A stretch of 64,000 nucleotides of DNA from Desulfoluna limicola (GTDB lineage Bacteria; Desulfobacterota; Desulfobacteria; Desulfobacterales; Desulfolunaceae). Below, piece after piece: positions 9,888 to 18,266 of the stretch. The notes under the pieces are model-generated. The model searched no databases. It saw only the letters and a list, made by a program, of their open reading frames with translations, and was not told the origin of the DNA. The stretch lies in NCBI RefSeq assembly GCF_021654575.1, contig NZ_AP024488.1, positions 558,001 to 622,000 on the forward strand. The letters run 5' to 3'. A program made the position numbers and the translations under genes. Within the stretch, counting starts at the first letter, position 1. Every line of letters starts with the position of its first letter.

Positions 9888-10745
9888 TTATCTCTCGTTT
9901 CGAATCAACGCCTGGAACGCCTCTCGAATCTTTGAGGTCTCGGGGCCCGGCTTGCCCTCACCAATGCTGCGGCCGTCAATGGTGGTGACGGGGATCATCT
10001 CGGCTGCGGTGCCGGTGAGAAAGCACTCATCGGCGGTGTAGAGGTCGTAGAGCGTCGTGGGCACGGCCCGTGTTTCCATGCCGATTCCTTCCGCCGCTTC
10101 AATGACGACGTCGCGGGTGATGCCCTTCAAAGCGCCCTGGTCCCCCGAAGGCGTGATGAGGACGCCGTTCCGGACATAGAAGATGTTGTCCCCGGTGCAC
10201 TCGGCCACCTTGCCTTCCCGGTTGAGCATGATTGCCTCTAAGCATCCCGCCTGTCGGGCCTCCATCTTGGCCATGACGTTGTTGAGGTAGTTGAGGGATT
10301 TGATTTTAGGGTCCAGGGCGTCCGGGCTGTTTCGTCGCGTGGAGGCGGTGATCACCTTGATGCCCTTTTCGTAATGCTCGGCAGGGTAGAGGGCGATGTC
10401 ATCCACAATGGCAATGACCGACGCTTTCGGGCAGGTGGCCGGGTTGATACCCAGGTCCCCGACACCCCGCGTGATCACCAGTCGGATGTAACCCTCCTGC
10501 TTGTTGTTCCTTTCAACCGCCTCGATCAGAAGCGCTTCCATCTCCACAGCCGTCATGGGGATGGTGAGCATGATCGCCTTGGCACTGTCATAAAGCCTGC
10601 GGACGTGCTCCTTCAACCGGAAGATCGTGCCGCCGTAAATGCGAATTCCCTCAAAAACCCCGTCCCCGTAAAGCAGCCCATGATCATAGACCGATATTTT
10701 TGCCTCATCCTTATCAAACCAGTTGCCGTCGATGTATATCTGCAT
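9888..10745 (-). CDS. ilvE: Branched-chain-amino-acid aminotransferase
   Basis: A 285-residue class IV PLP aminotransferase of normal length. YGDGVFEGIR (residues about 26-35) opens the substrate site, K149 in IKSLNYLNN is the PLP-binding lysine, and the ECTGDNIF and TAAEM segments complete the cofactor site. It interconverts valine, leucine and isoleucine with their 2-oxo acids in the cytoplasm. D-amino-acid aminotransferase is a related alternative, but the YLNN context favours IlvE. AAGGA precedes the ATG. It is flanked by repeat-filled gaps and is probably monocistronic. Confidence 0.9.
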   Translation of the reverse strand: MQIYIDGNWFDKDEAKISVYDHGLLYGDGVFEGIRIYGGTIFRLKEHVRRLYDSAKAIMLTIPMTAVEMEALLIEAVERNNKQEGYIRLVITRGVGDLGINPATCPKASVIAIVDDIALYPAEHYEKGIKVITASTRRNSPDALDPKIKSLNYLNNVMAKMEARQAGCLEAIMLNREGKVAECTGDNIFYVRNGVLITPSGDQGALKGITRDVVIEAAEGIGMETRAVPTTLYDLYTADECFLTGTAAEMIPVTTIDGRSIGEGKPGPETSKIREAFQALIRNER

Positions 10746-10824
10746 GGAAGTGTCCTTATGTGTCTATTTTATGATCAAAACTGAGTCTAAAAGCGCAGGG
10801 GCTGAGCCCCTGCACCCCAGGTTT

Positions 10825-10868
10825 GCGAATGCTCCCGGCCCTCGTTCCTCGGCCGATCACATTCGCTG
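10825..10868. repeat. Dispersed hairpin repeat (core only)
   Basis: The arms GCGAATG and CATTCGC enclose a CCCTCGTTCCTCGG loop. It lacks the terminal GCCTCCGGCGG block. Confidence 0.75.
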
Positions 10869-10989
10869 ACGGGCTTCGCCCGTGGGTTGTTTCACCCTCT
10901 TCGTGCAGCCCGAAGGGCGCTTCGTGTACTTTGTGGATACTCAAGACATGGGTCTTAAAAAAGAATCCTTGAACGAATCCCGGTTAAAT

Positions 10990-11092
10990 GCCGCTGTGAT
11001 TTGCCCCGAGGAACGAGGGGCAAAGCGCAGCCGCAACTTGCTTTCAAGGTGTTTTCGCTACAGTGGCTTCGCCACCCTTGCCGCCGGAGGCT
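10990..11092 (+). repeat. Dispersed GC-rich hairpin repeat
   Basis: The left arm GCCGCTGTGATTTGCCCC and right arm GGGGCAAAGCGCAGCCGC pair over most of 18 bases around a GAGGAACGA loop. CTTTCAAGGTG and the end block GCCGCCGGAGGC follow. Confidence 0.85.
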
Positions 11093-11167
11093 GCTTTTTT
11101 TAAACGGTCATGAGCGGAGCGATTTCATTGAACGAAGAACCAAGCACCACGAACGTTTTTTGCCCTT

Positions 11168-11983
11168 TTACTCTAAATCCGTGTCGTTAAAAATGTCCCT
11201 CAGGTGGTGGTAGCTGGACCCGAAGGTGGAGAGGAGCAGGTTATCAAAGCGACGAACGATCTTCATGATATAGATGTCGTGTTTGATGTAGTCCTCTGCC
11301 AGGGTGATGAAACCCTGGTTGAGGCTCCATGCGCCTTCCACGTGGTTTTCCCCGGTGATGGTGGCCACGATGGCTGCTTTTGCATCCACCACCAGAACAA
11401 ATCCCCGGCCGCCTTTTTCCTCGAAGAGGGTGTCTTCGATGGGGTGTTCAAAGATTCGGCCCGTGGTTTCGCTGGTTTCACCGAAGTGGACGGTGGCGAT
11501 TTTTACGCCGTTTGTCTCGGCCTGGGTCATGGCATCGGAAAGGTGGGAACACTCTTCACGCCAGGTGGAGAGGAGAACCGTTTTTTCTGCCCCTTCAATC
11601 ATCCGCTCCGCTTTGTCCAGAAGGAAACCGTACTCCTTGATGTTCCAGATGAAGGAGACGTCGTCAGGTTTTTGTGTCACCTGTTTCAGCCCCTCTTCAA
11701 GGGAGTCGAAGGTGCGGTGAAAGAATTGCCGCCTGCTTTGAACGAATTCATCGGGGGGTGTTGCCACGTACTTTTTCTTGCGTCCTTCCCCTTCCACGAA
11801 GACAACGCGCTTCTCCGTAAGGCGTCCAAGGATCTCGTAGATCTTGGAAGATGGGATGCCGGATGTCTGGGAGAGCTCGTAGGCCGTGGCCGGTTGCGCA
11901 GATAGAAGATGCACGTAAGCCTTGGCTTCGTACTCTGAAAATCCCAGGGCGGTAATCTGTTGGATTGTATTGTTCACTACCAT
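11168..11983 (-). CDS. TrmB-family transcriptional regulator
   Basis: I start the protein at the ATG at 11983 (271 residues), because the family begins at the winged helix. A longer open frame to 12085 adds 34 residues unlike the family. Residues about 8-75 are the TrmB winged helix (LGFSEYEAKAYVHLL, SSKIYEILGRLTEKRVV, KKYVATPPDEF). The rest is the phospholipase-D-like sensor part of TrmB proteins (TVLLSTWREEC, GFVLVVDAKAAIVAT). TrmB proteins are mostly sugar-sensing regulators; the ligand here is unknown. A 14-bp perfect palindrome covers its start codon and may be an autoregulatory operator. Confidence 0.8.
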   Translation of the reverse strand: MVVNNTIQQITALGFSEYEAKAYVHLLSAQPATAYELSQTSGIPSSKIYEILGRLTEKRVVFVEGEGRKKKYVATPPDEFVQSRRQFFHRTFDSLEEGLKQVTQKPDDVSFIWNIKEYGFLLDKAERMIEGAEKTVLLSTWREECSHLSDAMTQAETNGVKIATVHFGETSETTGRIFEHPIEDTLFEEKGGRGFVLVVDAKAAIVATITGENHVEGAWSLNQGFITLAEDYIKHDIYIMKIVRRFDNLLLSTFGSSYHHLRDIFNDTDLE

Positions 11984-11989
11984 GGTAGT
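11976..11989. promoter_or_regulatory. Perfect 14-bp palindrome over the trmB-like start codon
   Basis: ACTACCATGGTAGT is fully self-complementary and includes the ATG of the TrmB-family gene. An autoregulatory site is an inference from position and symmetry only. Confidence 0.4.
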
Positions 11990-12713
11990 TAATATGAGGT
12001 TTTCGGGGTGGGGTGTCAATGGAAAAATGAGGGTGGGGTGTTCAATTCGCTGATCTGATGGCTGAAATTGATGAGGTGTCCGCATGGTTGGGGTGCTGAA
12101 AATCTAAGGTGGGCGATCATCACAATGACGTCAGGGCTTTGGCTGGTTGTCTAAGAAAGGACCTTGGGAACCGCGAAGCGCTCGAAGGACTCGAAGAAAA
12201 ATCTAAGAATGGATGCGGTTGTTCAGCTCTAAGTGGCCTCTGGCGACTCTGCCGGGGCTAAACTTTTAAAAAAGTGTAACAAGCAGGTCTTAAAAATATG
12301 TCCTTGAATGAATTCCGTACTAAAGACGGATGTGATTTGCCCCGAGGAACGAGGGGCAAGGCGCATCCGAAACTTGCTTTCAAGGTGGCACACCTTGCCG
12401 TCGGAGGCAGTTTCTTGGCCCGTATATTTGATGGGAAAACAATCAAGGCAAAGCAATAGCGTGTTATTAATGATGGTTCCTGCGAAGAATTAAGATATTT
12501 CAAAAACACAAAATGTACGTCACGGTTTCCTGCGCGATTTTCTCACCCTTCGGGCGAGCCGAGTGCACCCATTTTCCGCGTTATCAGAGCATTGAGGTAA
12601 ACCACGACATCTGCAGCTCTGATGCCTTGAATATGGATCCACTCAACTCGTGAAATATCCGGGTTAGGTGCTGAATAGGTATGTCGGTTCTTTATTTTTC
12701 TCACCGCCGGAAC
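11990..12713. other. Intergenic region upstream of the trmB-like gene
   Basis: A 724-base gap holding a hairpin repeat (12327-12409). It is otherwise featureless to me; no convincing gene on either strand. Confidence 0.45.
12327..12409 (+). repeat. Dispersed GC-rich hairpin repeat
   Basis: The arm ends CGGATG and CATCCG pair around GATTTGCCCCGAGGAACGAG. CTTTCAAGGTGGCACACCTTG and CCGTCGGAGGC follow. The distal pairing differs from other copies, which have GCTG/CAGC or CCATTGCG/CGCAATGG. Confidence 0.85.
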
Positions 12714-12744
12714 AAAAAAAGCGGATCGCTTCAGCGATCCGCTT
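12714..12744 (-). terminator. Rho-independent terminator of the Lrp-type gene
   Basis: On the minus strand an AAGCGGATCGCT / AGCGATCCGCTT stem is followed by a run of seven T residues. It lies 30 bases after the stop of the gene at 12774-13253. Confidence 0.85.
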
Positions 12745-12773
12745 GGGTCTCGTGATCATGTGTCGGGCCGATA

Positions 12774-13253
12774 TCAGACCCGATCGAACCATTCGCTCGA
12801 GCTTTTGGGAAGGACCCACTTGTTCTTGGCCTTCATCACCACAAAGGACTCGCTGGCATCGATGTCTCCCAGCTCAGGAAGGTCCTTGGTCATGAACTCA
12901 TACAGGGCCGGCATGTCGGGGATCACCACCTCAAGGAAAATATCGAAACGCCCGGTCACCACCACGGATGAGTGAACCTGCATTAAGTTTGAGATCTGCT
13001 CCAGTTTGTCCTCCAACTTGCAGCCATCGTTGATGTTCACGGCCACAATGGCCATGATGAGATCATCGGTCTTGAAGATGTCGATAAGTCCGGCGATTTT
13101 AAGAACCCCTGAGCCTAACAGGCGCTTCAGTCTGGAGTAGAGGGTGGGGGGAGTGACGCCCAAATGCTCAACCAGCTTGTTCACCGGCATGCGGCCGTCG
13201 ATGCTGAGCTGTTTGATCAGGGTGCGGTCCGTGGCGTCGAGGTTTGATTTCAT
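12774..13253 (-). CDS. Lrp/AsnC-family transcriptional regulator
   Basis: A 159-residue protein of normal family length. Residues 7-60 are the winged HTH (DRTLIKQLSIDGRMPVNKL, TPPTLYSRLKRL) and residues about 70-145 the RAM ligand-binding domain (VVTGRFDIFLEVVIPDMPAL). Such proteins form octamers and control amino acid metabolism genes on binding amino acids. AAAGGA stands before the ATG and a strong terminator follows. The target is not evident from the neighbours; alanine racemase lies 500 bases upstream on the same strand, separated by a repeat-containing gap. Confidence 0.85.
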   Translation of the reverse strand: MKSNLDATDRTLIKQLSIDGRMPVNKLVEHLGVTPPTLYSRLKRLLGSGVLKIAGLIDIFKTDDLIMAIVAVNINDGCKLEDKLEQISNLMQVHSSVVVTGRFDIFLEVVIPDMPALYEFMTKDLPELGDIDASESFVVMKAKNKWVLPKSSSEWFDRV

Positions 13254-13688
13254 GGTGTGTCCTTTATTTGAAATGGCGGCGTTTTCAAGGGTTGGAAAAA
13301 ATCAGAAAAAATAGCCTCCGGCGGCAAGGTGAGCCACCTTGAAAGCGGGTTGCCGCTACGCTTTGCCCCTCGTACCTCGGGTCAAATCATAGCGGCTTTT
13401 GTCACAGGCATCGCATTTTTTCAGTCGCCCCAGCTGGCAGGAAGTTCTGGCGATGAGGCATTGCTGGGGTGTTTGATCGTTTTATGGGGCATATCATAGC
13501 AAAATGGTCTTCACCTCGAAATGGGAAAAATAAATGAGGGCCTAATGGCTAAGGGTAGAAGGCTGATGGCCGTGGAGTCACTATGCTCCATCTTATTAGA
13601 GTAAAGATTATCCATAGATATCATGTGGTCCCCTGACCTTTAGAACCTGCGGCTCTATCAGCATGCTCTTTAGCTTTGGTGTTTGAAG
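13254..13688. other. Intergenic region with an inverted hairpin repeat
   Basis: A 435-base gap holding a repeat copy at 13314-13395. The remainder shows no gene. Confidence 0.45.
13314..13395 (-). repeat. Dispersed GC-rich hairpin repeat
   Basis: Opposite orientation to its neighbours. GCCTCCGGCGGCAAGGTG comes first, then arms GCCGCTA and TAGCGGC around TTTGCCCCTCGTACCTCGGG. Confidence 0.85.
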
Positions 13689-13770
13689 GCCATTGCGATT
13701 TGCCCCGAGGAACGAGGGGCGAAGCGCAATGGCAACCTGCTTTCGAGGTGGCTCCCTCGCCGCCGGAGGC
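13689..13770 (+). repeat. Dispersed GC-rich hairpin repeat
   Basis: The arms GCCATTGCG and CGCAATGGC are perfectly paired around the common TTGCCCCGAGGAACGAGGGG core. The copy ends with GCCGCCGGAGGC a few bases from the alr stop codon. Confidence 0.9.
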
Positions 13771-13775
13771 ATGCT

Positions 13776-14945
13776 TTATACGGCCTGTCTGATGGCCTCC
13801 TCTCTATTAATATAGATTCGTGGGACCCGTGCGGTGAGGCCCACAATGATCTCTTCGGGGATGGTGCCGATGGTGTCGGCGAGGTGTTGGGCGGAGAGTT
13901 CCGCATCTCCCTGTTTTCCGAAGATGACGACTTCGTCGCCCTCTTGGACGCTTTTGATATCGGTGACATCGAGCATGGTCATGTCCATGCACACTTTTCC
14001 GGCGATGGGGGCAGGGGTACCCCTGACCAGCATGGCGCCGTTGTTTGAGAAGAGCCTTGTGTAGCCGTCGCCGTATCCCAAGGGGACGGTGGCGATGGTG
14101 GTGGGGCGCTTGGCGGTCCAGGAGCAGTCGTAGCCGAGTTTAAAGCCTTCGGGAATGTGCTTGAGCTGTACAATACGGGTCTTCAGGGTCATGGACGGGA
14201 TGAGGTGGGGTGCGATGCCCATGAGCTCCGGTGGGCAGAGGCCATAGACCAGGCTTCCGGCCCGGACCATCTGGTGTCGGGTTTCCGGGAAGAAGAAGAT
14301 GGCGGCCCCGTTGGCGGCGTGGGCGGGGGGCGCATCGGGGCCAAGGGTGTCGAGGCAGGTCTTGAAGAGTTCTTTCTGGGTGTTGTTGTGAGGATTCTCA
14401 GGGGCATCGGAGGCCGAAAAATGGGTGTAGATGCCGGTGAGCTTGAGGCCGGGCAGGGTGGCGATGTGGCGGATTTCATCCGAAGCTTCCCGGTGGCTGT
14501 CGGCGTTATCGCCCTGATAGTGTTCGTGGAGGATCCCTAAGCGGCCCATGCCCGTGTCCAGCTTCAGGTGAACGGAGACGCGTTTCCCGGCTAAGGCCGC
14601 GCTCTGGGAGAGTCGCTGGGCGTACTCCCGTGAGCAGGCAGTCTGGGTGAGTTCATGGTCCGCAAGTTGCCTTGCCCGCTCTGTACGGGTGTGGCCGAAG
14701 ATGAGAATGGGCCCTGTTACGCCGCCTTGCCTCAAGACCATGGCCTCATCAAAACGGGCAACGCCGATGAAGTCCGCCCCGGATTCAAAGGCTGTCTTTG
14801 CAATCTCTATCGCCCCATGCCCGTACCCGTTGCTCTTGGCCACCGCCATCAACCCCACGGCCGGTCCAATGACCTCTTTAAGGGCTCTGACGTTGTGTGA
14901 AACGGCTGATAGATCGACTTCTGCAACAATTTGGGACTCCTGCAT
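13776..14945 (-). CDS. alr: Alanine racemase
   Basis: I use the ATG at 14945 (389 residues), with GAGGT six bases upstream; a longer frame to 14987 lacks a ribosome site. It is a fold-type III PLP enzyme: K37 in VAKSNGYGHG binds PLP, and the catalytic tyrosine region VPLGYGDGYTRLF and the domain-joining MDMTMLDVT are present. It makes D-alanine for peptidoglycan in the cytoplasm. Length and motifs are normal. It ends against a hairpin repeat and has its own repeat-free upstream region. Confidence 0.93.
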   Translation of the reverse strand: MQESQIVAEVDLSAVSHNVRALKEVIGPAVGLMAVAKSNGYGHGAIEIAKTAFESGADFIGVARFDEAMVLRQGGVTGPILIFGHTRTERARQLADHELTQTACSREYAQRLSQSAALAGKRVSVHLKLDTGMGRLGILHEHYQGDNADSHREASDEIRHIATLPGLKLTGIYTHFSASDAPENPHNNTQKELFKTCLDTLGPDAPPAHAANGAAIFFFPETRHQMVRAGSLVYGLCPPELMGIAPHLIPSMTLKTRIVQLKHIPEGFKLGYDCSWTAKRPTTIATVPLGYGDGYTRLFSNNGAMLVRGTPAPIAGKVCMDMTMLDVTDIKSVQEGDEVVIFGKQGDAELSAQHLADTIGTIPEEIIVGLTARVPRIYINREEAIRQAV

Positions 14946-15755
14946 GACAAACCTCATTTTACATATGTTAATTTGAAGGAGTTTCAACCTTTAATATATC
15001 AATATTTTCTTTCTTGATTAAATATAATCAAATTTAATGTCAAGAAAATAAATATATGTAACATGTTAGGGTGGTATTATTATGAATAATAAAGGGTTGG
15101 TGGTGGTGAATAGTGAATGGTGAGTAGTGAGTAGGGGGGGCGGGTTATAGGTGATGGGATATAGGGATAGGCCGACTTTGTTGGTGAATGGGGAATAGTG
15201 CTTTGAAAAATAGGGGGAATCAAAAAATACTATGCCGATGCACTTATTCACAGCAGGCGAGAACCGTCGCACGTCACACTACTCTCGACAATATCTCCTT
15301 GATTTGATGAGGTCAGTATGGTTTTGTCTTTCTGGTAACTTGATGGTGGTGTGTTAGTATTTGTGGGGGGCTTGGGGGCAGTCAAATAGCACGTGCAGTA
15401 CCACTCTGTTTTTCGATGGGGCTACTTTTCCGCCTTGTTTTCTGCCATCACAATGCCTTGGTTTGCGTCCCATGATCCACATCTCCCCGAGTCGTTTATA
15501 TGGGCGAACGACTTCGCAGGTTTTCTGTTGGGTTCATTGGCGATCTTAATCCGTAACCGTATGATTAACTGCTAACTATTCAGTTCGAAAAAACGGCCTC
15601 CGGCGGCAAGGTGTGCCACCTTGAAAGCAGGTAGCGGATGTGGTCCGGGAGGAACCCTGCTTAAGTTGAGTAAACCTGTTTGTCAAACTTTTCAAAAGTT
15701 TGGCCCCCGGCAGGGCCGCCGGAGGCACAAGCTGAGTAGTTACATTATCTGAGAG
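14946..15755. other. Long intergenic region, A+T-rich then repeat-containing
   Basis: It starts A+T-rich (14985-15060), probably the alr promoter area. It then holds degenerate GTGAGTAGTGA-like units (15106-15134, again near 15184) and a complete short repeat element at 15596-15726. Short open frames at 15361-15575 show no family resemblance. Confidence 0.45.
15596..15726 (-). repeat. Complete short MITE-like element with 12-bp inverted ends
   Basis: The 131-bp element has perfect inverted ends GCCTCCGGCGGC / GCCGCCGGAGGC. One side carries the CAAGGTG-ACCTTGAAAGCAGG block. The other carries AAACCTGTTTGTC, the CAAACTTTTCAAAAGTTTGG palindrome and CCCCGGCAGGG. No coding capacity. Confidence 0.85.
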
Positions 15756-17285
15756 ATGCCTGTTATGTGGAAAAGACTATCGGTTTTGTTGGTATGTGCT
15801 TTGGTTGTGTGTGGGTGTGGGAACTCAGAAAAAGAGGCGCGAACTCTTCTGAACCAGGCCATTATCGAGTGGGATAAGGGAGATGTTGAAAGCGCGTTGG
15901 GTAAGTTTGAGCTGATTGAGTTAGAGTACATTAAGACGGCTGCTGCGACAGAGGCCATCAATGAAAAGGCAAAGCGCTTAGAAAGGTATGTGGAGGAGAA
16001 TGATCCTCAGAACAGCAGAAAGAAGAACAGGGGCAGTTTTTCAAGACGAGTATTGAATGATATCGAGTACTATTATGAGTCGAATGGAGACTACCCGGAT
16101 AATCTTTCAGATATTGATATTTTCAACAGGGGCGATAATCGAAAATACCTTCCCTTGTGTGACTACAAAAAAGCGTTATTCGACGTCGGGTATCAACTGG
16201 ACTGTGGACAAGCCGATGACGCTTACAGGTCAGACCAAACAAGCTCACGCAGGAAACCAGGCAGCAAGGAGAGCATAAAGGCGGCCAGTGGCTACCCCAA
16301 AGCCAATTCGACCTGGGGCGAGAAATTAAATCCCACGGGGCACGTTCCGGAGCGGGGATTTTCTGCGTATTATATTGATACGAACAATCCGGGGAAAGCC
16401 ATCGCGCATGAGGCTGTTGACTCCATTGCCATCAACTACAGCTATGATGATTTCCATGGAATCGATTCTAAGAACTTCGGAGCGTACTGGGCTGGTTATG
16501 TGAACACCCCTGAACAGGAAACAAAGCGAATCGCCATAAGCCAGGGGTGGTCCAAGGCGCGCATGATGATCGACGGGGCGGTGGTTTACACCGGGGACTC
16601 CGATGCGGAGTTGTTGTTGTCATTCGAGCCTGGAAAGCACCTTGTGGAAGTTGAGTACGTCAACAACTGGCATACGACAGAGTTTTCTGTCGGGATTCTC
16701 GAAGATATTGAGACGTTGTCGTTCAAAGAGATCAAGGCGCGGCTGGAGAAGGAGGTATCCGGGGGGTACGATCTTTTCTATGCAGGCCTTTATGAAAGCT
16801 CAAGCAAAGATCTCTCGGTCGGTCTGACCATCGAAAAACATGACCGTCCCGTTGTGTTGGTGTTAAGTTCCTACAGCGCTGTCATGTGGAAGATTTCAAA
16901 CCCATACAAAACCAAGATCAAGGCGATTGTTTACGGATCGCACAGCCCCGGGTCTCAGATCTCAGGAGAGATCGACAGCTCGACGGTGGTGTTGATTTCC
17001 GCAAAAAACATCGGGTCTTACAACCAGGCGCCCAATTGTACGTGTACGGCAGGTCACTTTCATTGTGACGGCAAAAGCATGTTGTTCACGATAAACGATC
17101 TGGCTCACATCAGTGATTACAGGTTGAGGGGATTTGCAGGCAAGTACTCAGCCACGGCATTGCGAGTGCCTCAAACCATGGTGACCGATCAAACTGTTCA
17201 AGAGCTGAAAGAGAAGGATGTAGACATTGAGCGACTCCGGAAAGCGTGCAAAAAAGAGAACGATCCGGATTTTGAGAATATGTAA
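15756..17285 (+). CDS. Predicted lipoprotein with pilin-like and PA14-like parts
   Basis: A 509-residue exported protein. Residues 6-21 form a lipoprotein signal ending VVCGC, so the mature protein is probably anchored in a membrane. Residues about 22-75 are helical and TPR-like (EARTLLNQAIIEWDKGDVE). About 88-125 resembles the C-terminal part of type II secretion/pilin-like proteins (RRVLNDIEYYYESNGDYP). About 200-320 resembles a PA14/GLEYA-type carbohydrate-binding beta-barrel (FGAYWAGYV, RMMIDGAVVYTGD). The remainder is unrecognised. The start could also be the ATG nine bases later. The function is unknown; surface binding is inferred. Confidence 0.6.
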   Translation: MPVMWKRLSVLLVCALVVCGCGNSEKEARTLLNQAIIEWDKGDVESALGKFELIELEYIKTAAATEAINEKAKRLERYVEENDPQNSRKKNRGSFSRRVLNDIEYYYESNGDYPDNLSDIDIFNRGDNRKYLPLCDYKKALFDVGYQLDCGQADDAYRSDQTSSRRKPGSKESIKAASGYPKANSTWGEKLNPTGHVPERGFSAYYIDTNNPGKAIAHEAVDSIAINYSYDDFHGIDSKNFGAYWAGYVNTPEQETKRIAISQGWSKARMMIDGAVVYTGDSDAELLLSFEPGKHLVEVEYVNNWHTTEFSVGILEDIETLSFKEIKARLEKEVSGGYDLFYAGLYESSSKDLSVGLTIEKHDRPVVLVLSSYSAVMWKISNPYKTKIKAIVYGSHSPGSQISGEIDSSTVVLISAKNIGSYNQAPNCTCTAGHFHCDGKSMLFTINDLAHISDYRLRGFAGKYSATALRVPQTMVTDQTVQELKEKDVDIERLRKACKKENDPDFENM

Positions 17286-17366
17286 GAGGCCACTTGAGAG
17301 TGGGTGACGATGTTTTGAGATCGCCTGAAACTCCAGGCGCTGCTACCTTTCTGAATACCCCAAAAG

Positions 17367-17445
17367 GCCGCAGCGCATTGCCCCGAGGAACGAAGGGCAA
17401 TGCGCTGCGGCAACCAGCTTTCAACACGGTGGCTCACCTTGCTAT
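17367..17445 (+). repeat. Dispersed hairpin repeat with 17-bp perfect stem
   Basis: The arms GCCGCAGCGCATTGCCC and GGGCAATGCGCTGCGGC are perfectly complementary around CGAGGAACGAA. The CAACCAGCTTTC...GGTGGCTCACCTTG tail runs into the last codons of pgpA. Confidence 0.9.
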
Positions 17446-17915
17446 CCCACCACCCAGATCCCAATCTGCAGAACCAGGCCAGCCATCACGCCTGCTGCCA
17501 CGTCATCCATGACGACGCCTGCGCCGCCGGGGAGAACTTTCTCTAAAGTCCGCACGGGGACGGGTTTGAGGATGTCGAAGAAGCGAAAGAGGAGGAAACC
17601 TGCCAGGGCAACCTTCCAGGTAAGGGTGACCCCTGCAAAGGTGACGAACATGCCTGCAAACTCGTCGATGACGACACAAGATGGGTCTTTTTCACCGATG
17701 AGCTTCACGGCTTCTTCGGCAATCACCACGGAGGCGATGACCAGGGCGGTGATGAGGAGAAAGGCGAAGGGCGTGCCGAAGCCGAGGCCCAGGAGCCAGA
17801 TCAGGCCGCAGATGGGCAGGGCGGCTGCGCTGCCGAAGGTGCCGGGGAAGAAGGGGGCCTTGCCGGAGCCGAAGCCTGTGGCAAGGAAGAGGATGTGCTT
17901 GTCTGAGAGCCGCAT
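17442..17915 (-). CDS. pgpA: Phosphatidylglycerophosphatase A
   Basis: A 157-residue membrane protein, normal PgpA size. The family signatures GSGKAPFFPGTFGSAAA (residues about 16-32) and VIDEFAGM (82-89) are intact, and three or four hydrophobic segments follow (40-65, 88-112, 136-155). It removes the phosphate from phosphatidylglycerophosphate to give phosphatidylglycerol at the inner membrane. The start is the ATG at 17915, with AAAGGAC upstream. A longer open frame to 19103 is an antisense-like shadow over larC. Its end overlaps a hairpin repeat. Confidence 0.9.
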   Translation of the reverse strand: MRLSDKHILFLATGFGSGKAPFFPGTFGSAAALPICGLIWLLGLGFGTPFAFLLITALVIASVVIAEEAVKLIGEKDPSCVVIDEFAGMFVTFAGVTLTWKVALAGFLLFRFFDILKPVPVRTLEKVLPGGAGVVMDDVAAGVMAGLVLQIGIWVVG

Positions 17916-18247
17916 GGTTTGAGTCCTTTCGTGGTTACTGCCTCCGGCGGCCCTGCCGGGGGCCCAACTTTTGAAAAGTTGGATAAACAGGTTAAATAAA
18001 ATAGCCCCCATAGCGTCGGGGGCATTGGTTTGCTTTGGTCGGAAAATGTTCCGGCGTACGTTGAGCAGTGAAGGCCCTTCCATACCTCGGGTTCTCAAGA
18101 ATGGATCCCCGGTCGCTTGGTACGTCAATGGGTTTCGTGTGAGTTGCTGATGTCGCAGCTCAGCGTCTCCCATATTTCGAGCAGCCGGGGAAGACGGCAC
18201 AAAAAGTGTATCGTTGTAGCTCTTTCGCAACCAGCTTTCGAGGTGGC
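17916..18247. other. Repeat-filled gap between larC and pgpA
   Basis: Nearly all of the 332 bases belong to the large composite repeat 17940-18266. No gene. Confidence 0.6.
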
Positions 18248-18266
18248 TCACCTCGCCGCCGGAGGC
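17940..18266 (+). repeat. Large composite MITE-like repeat (327 bp)
   Basis: GCCTCCGGCGG at the left and GCCGCCGGAGGC at the right form inverted ends. Next to the left end lie CCCTGCCGGGGG, the CCAACTTTTGAAAAGTTGG palindrome and ATAAACAGG; next to the right end lies CCAGCTTTCGAGGTGGCTCACCTCG. The middle differs from the shorter copies and shows no gene. The right end encodes the final residues of LarC. Confidence 0.8.

Larger units (their letters stand above)
10746..11167. other. Intergenic region with two hairpin repeats
   Basis: This 422-base gap is mostly repeat sequence: a hairpin at 10825-10868 and a longer copy at 10990-11092. No gene was found. Confidence 0.5.
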
